DNA of 64,000 nt from positions 1,426,001 through 1,490,000 of the forward strand of contig NZ_CP048115.1 in assembly GCF_010093045.1 (NCBI RefSeq), in the 5' to 3' direction. This stretch comes from Mucilaginibacter sp. 14171R-50. Lineage in GTDB: Bacteria > Bacteroidota > Bacteroidia > Sphingobacteriales > Sphingobacteriaceae. Below the pieces are notes generated by a model. The model was not told the origin of the DNA, searched no databases, and saw only the letters and a program-made list of their open reading frames with translations. The position numbers and the translations under genes are program-made. Each line of letters starts with the position of its first letter. Position 1 is the stretch's first letter. Shown in pieces: positions 26,549 to 37,200 of this stretch.

Positions 26549-27817
26549 TTAATTGCCGTCTTCGTCTGTTGCCGAAGTAGAGGAAAGAATATAAAAAGCG
26601 CCTTTAGTAACGATTTTGACGCCTTTTGGCAATTCTTCTACCAATTTGATCTCAGTGTAGCCCAAATCCGATACGCCGGTGATCACTTCAGCTTTATCAA
26701 AATAGTAGACCTTACCCGGTGCTTTATGATCGTTATCTTTGTCTCCTGTTTTTTCTTTTTCTTCATTCCCTTCCGTTTTTTCTTCTACTTTTTTAAGGTA
26801 ATAGATATAATCCTTGCCCCCGGATTTTACGATGGCTTCATTGGGAACCGCCGTTGTCGTCTGATTACCAACATCGATTGATGCCGACACATACATGCCT
26901 TGTATCAGGTTGTTTTTTGCACTGTTATCAATGATCGCATGAGCGATAACGGACTTGGTTTCATTTTCAAAAGACTGATTTACCCCATAGATCCTGCCGC
27001 TTATCTCTAAATTATTCTGATTGGTCAAAGTGAAATTGACCTTTTGGCCCGCTTTAACTTTTGCCAGGTCTTTTTCATAGACCATCAGGTCGCAATGTAC
27101 TTTGGAATTGTCTACGATATTCATTAATGGTTTAGACGGCTCGGCAAAGGAACCTGTTTCGATACTGATCTTGCCGATAGTCCCGCTGATCGGTGCAAAT
27201 ACGGGTATTTCCGTGGTAATCTTCCCTTTGGCGGCGTTGGCCGGATTAATACCCACCTGTGCTAATTGCCTGCCTAAAGCTTTAACTCTCGCCTGGTCAG
27301 CCTGATAAGTGCTTTCAGATTGCTGGTAAACTTTTCCCGTACCCGCGTTTTGTGCATTTAACTCACTTTGCCGCTGATATTCTTTTTCTGCATAAGCAAG
27401 GCTGCTCAATGCGGTCATATAATCCTGTTGTAACTGGATGAGCTGGTTGTTCTCTATGGTCGCCAGTTGCTGGCCTTTGTGCACATATCCGCCTTCTAAG
27501 ACAAATATCTGTTTGACCACACCACCCATTTGTAAGGTTACTTCCGCTTTATTTTGCGGGGGAACATCGAGCTGGCCGGTGACCTTAACGACAGATTTCA
27601 GGTTTTTTTGCTCTACCGTGCCAAAACCTATCCCAACGGCATCGATCTGGCTTTGGGTTAAACGAGTGCCTTCATCGGCTTTATCTTTAGGAACCTCTTT
27701 TTGTTCTGTTTCGGCAGGTTCTTTCTTTTGTTTGCAACCGGTTCCGATAGCAACTATTAAGGCTAACGGTAACAGGACGAATAGTTGTATATATTTATTT
27801 TTTATGGTTTGTTTCAT
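26549..27817 (-). CDS. czcB: RND periplasmic adaptor (CzcB-like)
   Basis: This 422-residue membrane-fusion protein has a lipoprotein-like signal with a Cys near residue 28 (AIGTGCKQ). It then has the barrel-sandwich, a helical hairpin (QLQQDYMTALSSLAYAEKEYQRQ region) and beta-barrel repeats (PISGTIGKISIETGSF). It lies 2 bases after the CzcA-TolC fusion gene and probably completes that pump. A Lys/Glu-rich insertion (about residues 340-370) lies near the C-terminus. The N-terminal HMBD seen in the Cus adaptor is absent here. Confidence 0.9.
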   Translation of the reverse strand: MKQTIKNKYIQLFVLLPLALIVAIGTGCKQKKEPAETEQKEVPKDKADEGTRLTQSQIDAVGIGFGTVEQKNLKSVVKVTGQLDVPPQNKAEVTLQMGGVVKQIFVLEGGYVHKGQQLATIENNQLIQLQQDYMTALSSLAYAEKEYQRQSELNAQNAGTGKVYQQSESTYQADQARVKALGRQLAQVGINPANAAKGKITTEIPVFAPISGTIGKISIETGSFAEPSKPLMNIVDNSKVHCDLMVYEKDLAKVKAGQKVNFTLTNQNNLEISGRIYGVNQSFENETKSVIAHAIIDNSAKNNLIQGMYVSASIDVGNQTTTAVPNEAIVKSGGKDYIYYLKKVEEKTEGNEEKEKTGDKDNDHKAPGKVYYFDKAEVITGVSDLGYTEIKLVEELPKGVKIVTKGAFYILSSTSATDEDGN

Positions 27818-27819
27818 GA

Positions 27820-30800
27820 TTATTTGCCTCCGCGTAAATAAGAAAGTTCAATAATGCTGTTATTATAATCCCGTAATGCCTGCAGGTATTGCAACCGGAT
27901 ATTCAGGGCCTGGGTGGTGTTCTGGATAAATTCCACATAGCCGATCTCGCCCTTGCTGTAGGCAAAAGCGGCGATCCGTATCTGCTCACCGGCCTGCTTT
28001 AAGCCCGAACCCTGGTAGTAGTCAACCGCCTGCTGATATTTTAGATATTCCTGCAGCTGCTGCGTGTATTGCTTATTCAATTGCAGCACAGCCAGTGTTT
28101 GGTCGCTTTGGACGATCTGCTGGTTTATCCTTGCCGCCTTGACCCGTGCGGATTGCGCCCCATAAAATAAAGGAACGGATATACCCACTTCAAAACCAGC
28201 CATCCGGGTGCCCGGAAAATAGCTGCGGTCGATGTTCGCGGGATTATAAGCGCCGATCAATAACTGCTGCCGGTAACCCAAAGAAATATCCGGCAGGAAT
28301 TTGCTTCGCTCCGCTTTGACCTGTGTCCCGGCTAAGGTTACCCGTTCCCGGTAAAGGTCAAACAGCGGGTTTTGATGCAACGCAGCGGTATCTAAAGGCG
28401 AAGTTATCTGCACTGGCGTAAAGGCGATATCCGCAATTTCAACTGGCTGCCCATTATTCACCAATTGCGCCAGGTCTGCCTGTGCAATGGCGATATCTGC
28501 TAAAGCCTGTTGACGGAATAACTGGATCTCCTTTGTCGCGTTCACGGCGGATAGCTGCTCCAGGTAAGACGTTTCACCTGTTTTATAGCGGAGGGCCGCC
28601 CGCTCGGAAAATTTCTGGTATAAACTGTCCTGGCTTTGTAACTGACCGGCTTTATTCCGCGCAAATACCAACTGGTAATAGGCCAGTTTAACATCACGGA
28701 TCAATTCATTCCGCGTCAGTGCTTTTGCGCGTTCACTTACGGTCGTTTGCGCCTTCAGTACCTTGCTTTGTGCGGTATATGCCGTTGGAAAACTAAAGCT
28801 TTGAGAAATGCCCAGGCTGTTGTCAATGTTCCCGCCCGAGGTGGGGTCCTGGGTTAAAGTAAGATTTGTTTTAGCGGGATCAAAAGCCGTTCGCTGTAAA
28901 GCCTTGTTCTGTCCGATCTCCAGCTCGGACCGCTGCAACTTCGGGTTATTCGCTAAAGCCAGGCGGATACATTCATCCAGCGAAAGCGGCTTGACATTTT
29001 GTGCCCTGACAGGCGAAGCAGAAAATAATCCAGTTCCGATAAATAAGCCGATAAGCAATGCCTTAGCGGGGAAAGGAGTTTTTCCTTTGGGTTTTTCATC
29101 CCCTTTCTTTGTAAACAGTACATACAATACCGGTAGGACCAGCAAAGTCAATAAGGTGGCGGAGATCAATCCGCCGATCACCACGGTCGCTAAAGGCCGC
29201 TGTACTTCCGCACCGGCCGAAGTAGAAATAGCCATCGGCAAAAATCCGAGAGACGCAACGGAAGCGGTCATGATCACCGGGCGCAAACGGACTTCCGTTC
29301 CTTTTTTTACCCGCTCGATGATATTGGTGATCCCCTCTGCTTTCAACTGGTTAAAATAACCGATCAATACGATCCCGTTCAGCACCGCCACGCCAAAGAG
29401 CGCGATAAAACCAACCCCTGCGGAGATGCTGAATGGCATGTCCCTGAACCACAAAGCCAGCACGCCGCCTATCGCTGCAAGCGGAACTGCCGAAAATATC
29501 AGCAGGGTTTCCCTGACCGAATGAAAAGTAAAATACAACAAGATCAGGATCAGCAACAGCGCAACCGGAACAGCGACCGACAGGCGTTTTTTTGCTGCTT
29601 TCAGGTTTTCAAACTGGCCGCCGTAAGTGGTATAATAACCGGCCGGCAGTTTAACTTCTTTACTTAAAACCTGCTGTATTTCGGTCACGGCACTCTCCAC
29701 ATCACGGCCGCGTACATTAAAGCCTACATAGATCCGTCTTTTGCCATCCTCCCGGCTGATCTGGGCGGGCGCTTCGGCTATTTTCACAGCGGCGATCTGG
29801 TTCAGCGGTATGCGGTTGCCTGACGGCAGGTTAATATACAGGTTTTCAATATTGGATACATTTTCACGAAGGTCACGGCTCATCCTTAAAACAATGTCAA
29901 ACCGTCTTTCGCCTTCAAATACCGCTCCGGCCACCTGACCGGCAAAGGCCGTACTGATCGCGGTATTGACATCTTCGATATTCAGGCCATACTGCGCAAT
30001 CTTGGCCCTGTCGTAGCTAACTTCGACCTGCGGAAGCCCGCTTACCCGTTCCACCATGGGTTCACTTACCCCCTGTACCTTGCTGATGACTTTGGCAACC
30101 TTATTGGCCTGCTCCGTCAGCTCGTCCAGATCTTCGCCAAATATCTTGATAGCCACGTCCTGCCTTATTCCGGTCATCAGTTCATTAAAGCGCATTTGCA
30201 TGGGCTGGGTGACTTCAACGTTGAGGCCCGGAATGTTTTTGAGCGTTTGTTCGATCTTTTCCATCATTTCCTGCCGGTTGTCTGCGCTGGTCCATTCTTC
30301 TTTGGGCTTCATCGAAAGCATCATATCGCCCCGTTCAAAGGGCATGGGATCGGTCGGTATCTCCGCGCTTCCGATGCGGGTCACCACCTGCTTGATCTCC
30401 GGAAATTTCTCCTTTAGTAATTTTTCTCCCTGGCCGAATGTTTTAACCACCTGGGTAAGCGATGTGCCCTGCATCATGGCGATCTCGACCGTCAGATCAC
30501 CTTCCTCCAGCGTCGGGATAAACTCGCCGCCCAAGGTGCTGAATAGCCAGATCGCGCCTGCCAGGAGGATAGCCGATAAGATAACAGTGAGTTTTTTTGC
30601 TTTTAATACGCCATTGAGGATGGGGGTATATAACCGTTGCAAGGCACTGATCAGCCGGTCCGATATATTACGTTTATGAACGGTATGCTTGCTCAAAAAT
30701 AAGGCGCTGGCCATCGGCACATACGTAAGGGATAAAATAAAAGCGCCCAAAATGGCAAAGGCTACTGTTTCGGCCATCGGCCTGAACATTTTGCCCTCTA

Positions 30801-32211
30801 TGCCGACCAGGGCGAACAGGGGCAGGTACACAATCAAAATAATGATCTCCCCGAATGCCGCGCTATCCCTGATCTTGGAAGCTGCCGTGTGAACCTCCTG
30901 ATCCATTTCTTTTTGGCTAAGTTTCGGCTTACCCGCAAACAGCCCACTGCCGGATATGCGGTGAAAAATGGCCTCGACAATAATCACCGCCCCATCTACG
31001 ATCAACCCGAAATCAATTGCGCCCAAACTCATGAGGTTGCCTGAAACACCAAAGATATTCATCATGGTTACGGCAAAAAGCATGGCAAGGGGTATCACCG
31101 AAGCGACCACCAGGCCTGCCCGAAGGTTACCCAATAACAACACCAGCACAAAAACCACGATCAGGCCACCTTCAATCAGGTTTCTTTCTACGGTACTAAT
31201 GGCCCGTCCAACCAATTCCGTCCGGTCGATAAAAGGTTCGATGACCACGCCTTCAGGCAGGGATTTCTGGATTTGCACCATCCGATCTTTTACCCGTTTG
31301 ATCACCTGGTCAAAGTTTTCGCCTTTGAGCATCAGGGCGACCCCGGCAACGACCTCACCCTGCCCGTTCCGCGTGACAGCCCCATAACGGTTGGCGCTGC
31401 CGTATTGTACTTTAGCGACATCCCGGATCAATATGGGCGCTGCGCCGACATTTTTAACAACGATCTGCTCCAGGTCGGACAAGGAACGTACCTGGCCGAT
31501 ACCCCTGATAAAGTAAGCATTGTTGCGCTGCTCGATATAAGAACCGCCGGTATTCTGGTTGTTCTTTTTTAAGGCGTTATAAATATCGCTGATCGTAATA
31601 TTCAGACTATTCAGCCGGTCGTTGTCTAAGGAGATTTCGTATTGTTTGACATAACCTCCCCATCCGCTCACCTCGGCGATGCCCGGTGTCCCGGCAAGCT
31701 GGCGGCGGACGATCCAGTCCTGTATGGTTCTTAGATCGGTAGGGGTATATTTATTTTCATAGCCGGGTTTGGTATGGATCACATACTGGTAAATTTCCCC
31801 CAAACCGGTGGTAATAGGCGCTAATTCCGGTGTACCGGTATGCTCCGGTATTTGTGATTCCGCTTCTTTAAGCTGCTGGCTGATCTGCTGCCTTGCCCAG
31901 TAAATATCGGCATCATCCTGAAAAACGACAGTAATGACTGATAAGCCTGAACGGGAAATAGACCGCTTTTCGATAACCTTCGGAATATTTGCGAGGGCAA
32001 GTTCGATAGGAGCGGTAATGTACTGCTCTACCTCCTGGGTGCCTAATGTAGGGGCCTGTGTGATGATTTGCACCTGGTTATTGGTAATATCCGGCTGCGC
32101 GTCAATAGGTAATTGTGTGGCGGAGTACAGACCCGCTGCGACCAGGATAAATATAAATGCGCCAATGATCAATTTATGATTGATCGAGAACGATATAATT
32201 CTGTCAAACAT
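27820..32211 (-). CDS. czcA: CzcA-type RND permease fused to a TolC-like domain
   Basis: This 1463-residue fusion has residues 1-1035 as a heavy-metal RND permease and about 1060-1460 as an outer-membrane efflux protein. The permease has LPIDAQPDITNNQVQI, FGLIVDGAVIIVE (proton-relay acidic residues) and EFIPTLEEGDLTVEIAM. A linker with a signal-like hydrophobic stretch (LLIGLFIGTGLFSASPVRA) precedes the TolC part (SLDECIRLALANNPKL). Such fusions are common in Bacteroidota. The start at 32211 was chosen at MFDRIISFSINHKL, because the upstream residues are not family-like. The gene follows a small DUF6660 gene. Confidence 0.93.
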   Translation of the reverse strand: MFDRIISFSINHKLIIGAFIFILVAAGLYSATQLPIDAQPDITNNQVQIITQAPTLGTQEVEQYITAPIELALANIPKVIEKRSISRSGLSVITVVFQDDADIYWARQQISQQLKEAESQIPEHTGTPELAPITTGLGEIYQYVIHTKPGYENKYTPTDLRTIQDWIVRRQLAGTPGIAEVSGWGGYVKQYEISLDNDRLNSLNITISDIYNALKKNNQNTGGSYIEQRNNAYFIRGIGQVRSLSDLEQIVVKNVGAAPILIRDVAKVQYGSANRYGAVTRNGQGEVVAGVALMLKGENFDQVIKRVKDRMVQIQKSLPEGVVIEPFIDRTELVGRAISTVERNLIEGGLIVVFVLVLLLGNLRAGLVVASVIPLAMLFAVTMMNIFGVSGNLMSLGAIDFGLIVDGAVIIVEAIFHRISGSGLFAGKPKLSQKEMDQEVHTAASKIRDSAAFGEIIILIVYLPLFALVGIEGKMFRPMAETVAFAILGAFILSLTYVPMASALFLSKHTVHKRNISDRLISALQRLYTPILNGVLKAKKLTVILSAILLAGAIWLFSTLGGEFIPTLEEGDLTVEIAMMQGTSLTQVVKTFGQGEKLLKEKFPEIKQVVTRIGSAEIPTDPMPFERGDMMLSMKPKEEWTSADNRQEMMEKIEQTLKNIPGLNVEVTQPMQMRFNELMTGIRQDVAIKIFGEDLDELTEQANKVAKVISKVQGVSEPMVERVSGLPQVEVSYDRAKIAQYGLNIEDVNTAISTAFAGQVAGAVFEGERRFDIVLRMSRDLRENVSNIENLYINLPSGNRIPLNQIAAVKIAEAPAQISREDGKRRIYVGFNVRGRDVESAVTEIQQVLSKEVKLPAGYYTTYGGQFENLKAAKKRLSVAVPVALLLILILLYFTFHSVRETLLIFSAVPLAAIGGVLALWFRDMPFSISAGVGFIALFGVAVLNGIVLIGYFNQLKAEGITNIIERVKKGTEVRLRPVIMTASVASLGFLPMAISTSAGAEVQRPLATVVIGGLISATLLTLLVLPVLYVLFTKKGDEKPKGKTPFPAKALLIGLFIGTGLFSASPVRAQNVKPLSLDECIRLALANNPKLQRSELEIGQNKALQRTAFDPAKTNLTLTQDPTSGGNIDNSLGISQSFSFPTAYTAQSKVLKAQTTVSERAKALTRNELIRDVKLAYYQLVFARNKAGQLQSQDSLYQKFSERAALRYKTGETSYLEQLSAVNATKEIQLFRQQALADIAIAQADLAQLVNNGQPVEIADIAFTPVQITSPLDTAALHQNPLFDLYRERVTLAGTQVKAERSKFLPDISLGYRQQLLIGAYNPANIDRSYFPGTRMAGFEVGISVPLFYGAQSARVKAARINQQIVQSDQTLAVLQLNKQYTQQLQEYLKYQQAVDYYQGSGLKQAGEQIRIAAFAYSKGEIGYVEFIQNTTQALNIRLQYLQALRDYNNSIIELSYLRGGK

Positions 32212-32293
32212 GGAAATGTTGAATAAGTAAAACGTAATTATTTTAAGGAAATAGCGATTTCCCTTGCCGGATCTACCGGTCATCAATAAAGGT

Positions 32294-32605
32294 TTAACTT
32301 AATTGCGGCGGCTGCCAGATCGATAGATGAGTTCGGAGTAATTTACCCGGAAGGTGGTCAGAATAAGCAACTGCGCAGGTTACCGGGATATTATGGAACG
32401 AATAAACCTGCATAAGGGCTACCGTGGGCGTTGTACAGCAGGAACAGGTGCAAAATGGCGAACACGCATCAGCGGTATTGGCCGGAGTTGATGCTTTGTG
32501 AATGATAACAGCATGGTCCCGGTTATTGTTCAAAGCATCTTCCTGACAGGGAATTAAGCTAAGTACAAATACCATGACGCTGAATATGTAACAAAGTATC
32601 TTCAC
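32294..32605 (-). CDS. DUF6660-type small exported protein
   Basis: This 103-residue protein starts with GTG at 32605 (MKILCYIFSVMV). It has an N-terminal hydrophobic region ending near PCQED, then SPFCTCSCC (about residues 46-54) and IWQPPQLS at the C-terminus. This matches the Bacteroidota DUF6660 pattern (PC, CxCxCC, WQPPQ). It is the first gene of the CzcA operon. Shared CxCC and W-x-PP elements link it loosely to the other small proteins in this island. A likely -7 box, TACATTTG, is at 32610-32617. Confidence 0.82.
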   Translation of the reverse strand: MKILCYIFSVMVFVLSLIPCQEDALNNNRDHAVIIHKASTPANTADACSPFCTCSCCTTPTVALMQVYSFHNIPVTCAVAYSDHLPGKLLRTHLSIWQPPQLS

Positions 32606-32710
32606 ACAACAAATGTATAGATATTTGGAATTATTCTAAATTATTTTGGAATTAAACGACACATTTGTTTGGATGGACTAAGCATACTCTGAACATTTAC
32701 TTACAGGCGG

Positions 32711-32734
32711 GTAAAGTCTTTAAGCAGACTTTAC
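32711..32734. repeat. Perfect 9-base inverted repeat
   Basis: GTAAAGTCT and AGACTTTAC enclose a six-base spacer about 105 bases upstream of the DUF6660 start. No T-run follows. It could be an operator for the Czc operon. Confidence 0.4.
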
Positions 32735-32920
32735 TATCGGGAAATATTGATTGTGATCAACTATCATTTTATATCATAGTATGTTGGGAAATTAAATTTC
32801 ACCATGGTTTACCCTGAAGCAACGCGTTTTTTCTCTCGCTTTGATTATAACAATCCAAGTTATTACCTGTATGAAAAACGGCTTTTATCCCAAAGCTATT
32901 GACAGCTGTTACAAATAAAC

Positions 32921-32939
32921 TGTTAATTTATTATTAACA
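32921..32939. promoter_or_regulatory. Inverted repeat upstream of fecR
   Basis: TGTTAAT and ATTAACA flank five bases, about 67 bases before the FecR start. It is AT-rich and could be an operator or part of the promoter; inferred from symmetry and position only. Confidence 0.3.
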
Positions 32940-33005
32940 AATCTTCACCCTCTGTTCCTCAATCGTGCCTGGTTACCGCCATGGTTATAAAAAGGGAAGC
33001 CTACC

Positions 33006-34118
33006 ATGAACAAAGAGGAACTAAAATCACTGTTTGCCAAGTATAATGACGGCACTGCCACCGAGGAAGAACGCGCCTTGCTGGAAGCCTGGTACCTCCA
33101 GTATAATGAAAAAGAACCGTTCCAATTAAACGGGAAAAGTATCGAAGCTGCCAAAAACGAAATATTCCGGCGCTTACCCGGCAATCAGGGACAATTCTTT
33201 AAAATCGGCATCCGGCTGGCCGCGGCAGCCGTTCTCATCGGCATTCTATTCACCGTAACCATGCTATTCTTTGTCAATCACAACCCCGGAAAAACCCCAC
33301 CTCTGGCTAACGATTTACCGCCCGGAACCAATAAAGCGATATTAACGCTCGCCAATGGGCGGCACCTTAATCTATCTGACGCCACCAATGGCCAGGTCTA
33401 TCAACAACAAGGTGTAAAGATCGTCAAAGCCCAATCCGGGCAGGTCATATTTGACTACTCCGGCACTGAAACTACCGCCGAACAAAATACCATTACTACG
33501 CCAAACGGGGGGCAATGGCAGATCAAATTACCCGACGGATCACAGGTTTGGCTGAACGCTGCATCTTCGCTTACTTTTCCTACGTCCTTTACACATGGTA
33601 TAAACCGCATCGTCAAACTCAGTGGTGAAGGCTATTTTGAGGTCGCCAAAGATGCCACCCATCCGTTTATTGTGATCTCTGGTGACCAGCGCGTCGAAGT
33701 ATTAGGTACCCATTTCAATATCAGCAGCTATGCTGATGACCCTTCGGTAAAAACCACCTTACTGGAAGGCCGTGTGAAAGTCAGCCTATTAGGAAACGCT
33801 ACCCCAATGTTCTTAAGGCCCGGTGAACAATCAGTAGCCAAGGGCAATCAGCTTGAAGTTAAATCAGTAGATACTGAAGAGGCACTTGCCTGGAAAAACG
33901 GCTATTTCCAATTTGATAACGAACCAATTAACAGTATCATGCGCAAGTTGAGCCGATGGTACGATGTAAAGGTAGAATATCAGGATAGCATTAAAAATGA
34001 AAGTCTTGACGGGTATGTTTCCCGCAATAAAAATATCAGCCAAGTGATCAAGGCACTGGAGGCGACCAAAACTGTCCATTTCAAACTGGAGGGAAGGAGG
34101 ATTACCGTCATGAAGTAA
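33006..34118 (+). CDS. FecR-family anti-sigma/transmembrane sensor
   Basis: This 370-residue protein has an N-terminal cytoplasmic helix region (about residues 1-70, EELKSLFAKYNDGTATEEE), then one membrane helix (about 70-92). A FecR periplasmic domain follows (TTPNGGQWQIKLPDGSQVWL, LSGEGYFEVAKD), and the C-terminus (LDGYVSRNKNISQVIKALE) resembles the DUF4974 region. It would transmit signals from the SusC-like receptor to an ECF sigma factor, but no intact sigma gene is adjacent. It starts at 33006 after GGAAGCCTACC. Confidence 0.9.
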   Translation: MNKEELKSLFAKYNDGTATEEERALLEAWYLQYNEKEPFQLNGKSIEAAKNEIFRRLPGNQGQFFKIGIRLAAAAVLIGILFTVTMLFFVNHNPGKTPPLANDLPPGTNKAILTLANGRHLNLSDATNGQVYQQQGVKIVKAQSGQVIFDYSGTETTAEQNTITTPNGGQWQIKLPDGSQVWLNAASSLTFPTSFTHGINRIVKLSGEGYFEVAKDATHPFIVISGDQRVEVLGTHFNISSYADDPSVKTTLLEGRVKVSLLGNATPMFLRPGEQSVAKGNQLEVKSVDTEEALAWKNGYFQFDNEPINSIMRKLSRWYDVKVEYQDSIKNESLDGYVSRNKNISQVIKALEATKTVHFKLEGRRITVMK

Positions 34119-34141
34119 GAAAGGATCAGTTTAGTTAATTA

Positions 34142-34178
34142 AAGTCAGGGTACCGGCTGTCACCGGTGCCCCTGACTT
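34142..34178. terminator. Hairpin between fecR and susC-like genes
   Basis: Arms AAGTCAGGG and CCCTGACTT continue inward to ACCGG/CCGGT with a small internal loop. No T-run follows. It probably partly terminates or stabilises the fecR transcript before the receptor gene. Confidence 0.45.
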
Positions 34179-34268
34179 ATATAGGCGATCAATAATTATA
34201 AACTATTAACCAACACGGCTGCCCACATCTCGAAAATGAATGCAGCCGGTTAAACCCATGTATTACAA

Positions 34269-37200
34269 ATGTATAAGTTTTACTCAAAAAGTAAGGCGCG
34301 TGTTCCCATGCGCGTCAATTTAGCCATGCAGCAGTGTTTACGGTCAGGAGTGCTGCTGACTCTGCTACTCCTCTCAATAAACGTTATCGCAAGAGCCCAG
34401 CAGATCACTATAAAGGAAACCAGGGCCCCGCTGAAAAAGGTCTTTCAGGACCTATCCAAGCAAACAGGCTTTGAATTCCTGGCATCAAGTGCAGTATTAG
34501 ATGTATCCCAACCAGTAACATTTAGCGTAAAGGACCAACCTCTTGGTGTTGTATTGGAAACCATTTTCAAAACCCAACCGCTGAAATATGAGATACGTGA
34601 TAAGATCATTGTGGTTACAAAAAAAGAAGTAACGCAAACATCACCGCGAAAAGATCAAACAACTACAGCAATATTTAAAGGAAAAATCATCGATACAATA
34701 GGTAATCCTTTGCCCGGTGCAACTATAAAAAATCTTTCAAGAAACCTTAACGTAACTACATCAAATAATGGAGAATTTGAAATCGACGGTAGCCCAGGCG
34801 ATGAAATCTCGGTATCATTTATTGGCTTTCTTCCCTATAATTTTCACTTAAATGATAAGCTGGATTATTTAACGATTGTATTAAAAACAGGAACTTCGAA
34901 ATTAAATGAAGTAAACGTTGTTTCGACAGGATATCAAACAATACCTAAAGAAAGGATAACAGGCTCTTTTGCACAGCCGTTGAAAAATGAATATGAAAAT
35001 CGTGTCGCACCAGATGTAATATCTAAACTGAATGGTATCACCAGCGGATTAGTATTTAATGCAAATACCCTTACTACCCAAGGAGGAAAGCCTGATATTA
35101 ACATTAGAGGCCGAAGTACAATTTTTGCGAATGATCAACCACTGATCGTAGTCGATAATTTCCCTTATAGTGGTGATATCAATAATATAAATCCCAATGA
35201 TGTTGAAAGTATTAGTGTGCTGAAGGACGCCGCCGCTGCGAGTATCTGGGGAGTGAGGGCAGGAAATGGAGTAATCGTCATCACAACACGCAAGGGAAAG
35301 AATAACCAAGCTTTAAAAATAGGATTTAACGCCAATCTTACGGTATTTAATAGACCAGATTTAAATTATAACCCAAATCAGTTAGACGCTTCAAGTTATA
35401 TAGGACTTGAACAATATCTTTTCGGGAAGGGTTTTTATGATGCAAGTCTTGCAAATACCTCCAGCTATCCGGTTATATCTCCAGTAGTTAGCCTGTTAGC
35501 TGCAAATAGGGCAGGAACGGTTTCAACTAATGATCTCAATACTCAACTTAATGTACTTCGGAATATAGACGTTAAAGATCAGTTGAGTAAATACTTTTAT
35601 CAGAAAGCAACTAATCAGCAATATGCGATAAATCTTTCAGGAGGGTCTGATAAGGCTATTTACTATTTCTCTGCGGGATATGATCACGATTTAGCCAGTG
35701 TAAAAGACAACAGTAATCAACGATTTACTTTAAATAGTCAAAATACTTTTTTCATCACTCCAAAATTAGAAGTGAATGCTGGAATTAATTATATAAGAAC
35801 CAATACTCAATTTGATAACACATTAACCCAAACCGCAAGACGCCTTTTCCCTTATTCGCAAATTGCAGATAAGGACGGAAATCCTTTGCCAATTTCATAT
35901 AACTACAACCAAACATTTATCCAAAATTCCGCTACAACTGGATTTTTAGATTGGACATATTATCCCTTGAAGGAGTTAGGTGCCACGGATAACACAACAA
36001 AAACATCGGATGCCAGAATAAGTACTGGGATAAAATACACTTTCATACCCGGCTTAAGTGCAGAGGTAAAATATCAATTTGAAAACACTCAAAGCGATAA
36101 TCGCATCTATCAGAGTCAAGACACTTATGCAACAAGAGATTATATTAATACTTTTTCCGTTGTTAATAACGGAGTAGTGACCGGATACAACGTTCCTTTA
36201 GGTGGAATTTTAAATCTCTCCAGAGGCAATACCATATCAAATAACGTACGTGGTCAACTAAGTTATAGTAATCATTGGTCGGACAATGATTTGGTAGCGA
36301 TACTTGGATATGAACTTTCACAAACCACAGGTGAAAGCAACCAATCAATTCTCTATGGTTATAATAATGATCTTGCAACGTTTACAAATATTGATGCAAT
36401 CGACTCATTTAATACTTACCCAACGGGTAGCCAAAGCATCTACAGTGGATTAGGAGTTCAATCAACAATCGTCCGGGTACGTTCATCATTTGCAAATATC
36501 GCTTACAATTACAAAGATCGTTACACGGTTTCCGGTAGTGCGCGAATCGATGGAACCAATTATTTCGGCGTCTCAACCAATCAAAAGAACCTGCCATTAT
36601 GGTCGGCTGGTTTTAAATGGGATATTTCCAGAGAGTCATTTTACAAATTAGATTGGTTACCAGTATTAGCATTAAGGACAAGTTATGGGTATAATGGAAA
36701 CCTTATTCAATCCATTACTGGGATTACAACATTTCAATATTACAGTAACGCGACGTACACAAATTATAATTATGCATTAATTTCCAATATTGGAAATCCA
36801 GACCTGCGTTGGGAGAAAACAGGGATTGCGAATATCGGCGTTGATTTCGGTACAAAAAACGGCGATATAGCCGGTAGCCTTGAATATTATTTCAAAAGGG
36901 AAAGCGATTTATTAGGTTTTAAAAATTTTCCTGAAAATAGTGGTATTACGCAGCTTGAAGGGAATTTCTCCAACATGAAAGGAAGTGGTTATGATCTTTC
37001 CATTACAAGTCACAACACCAAAGGGAATTTAAAATGGAATACTACCCTTCTTTTAAGTCATGCCACAGATAAAGTAACATCCTACGATGTTCAACCTTAT
37101 AGTTATCAGTTAGCAGGATCAGGCACAGGTGCCCCGAATATTAACAGGCCTGTATTTGGGGTTTACGCCTATAAGTGGAGAGGCTTAGATCCAGCGACCG

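Larger units (their letters stand above)
32606..33005. other. Intergenic region between divergent efflux and FecR operons
   Basis: These 400 bases have no convincing gene. They hold the promoter of the DUF6660-CzcA operon (minus) and that of FecR (plus). Two inverted repeats (32711-32734 and 32921-32939) are the only clear structures. No sigma-factor gene or fragment was seen before fecR. Confidence 0.8.
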
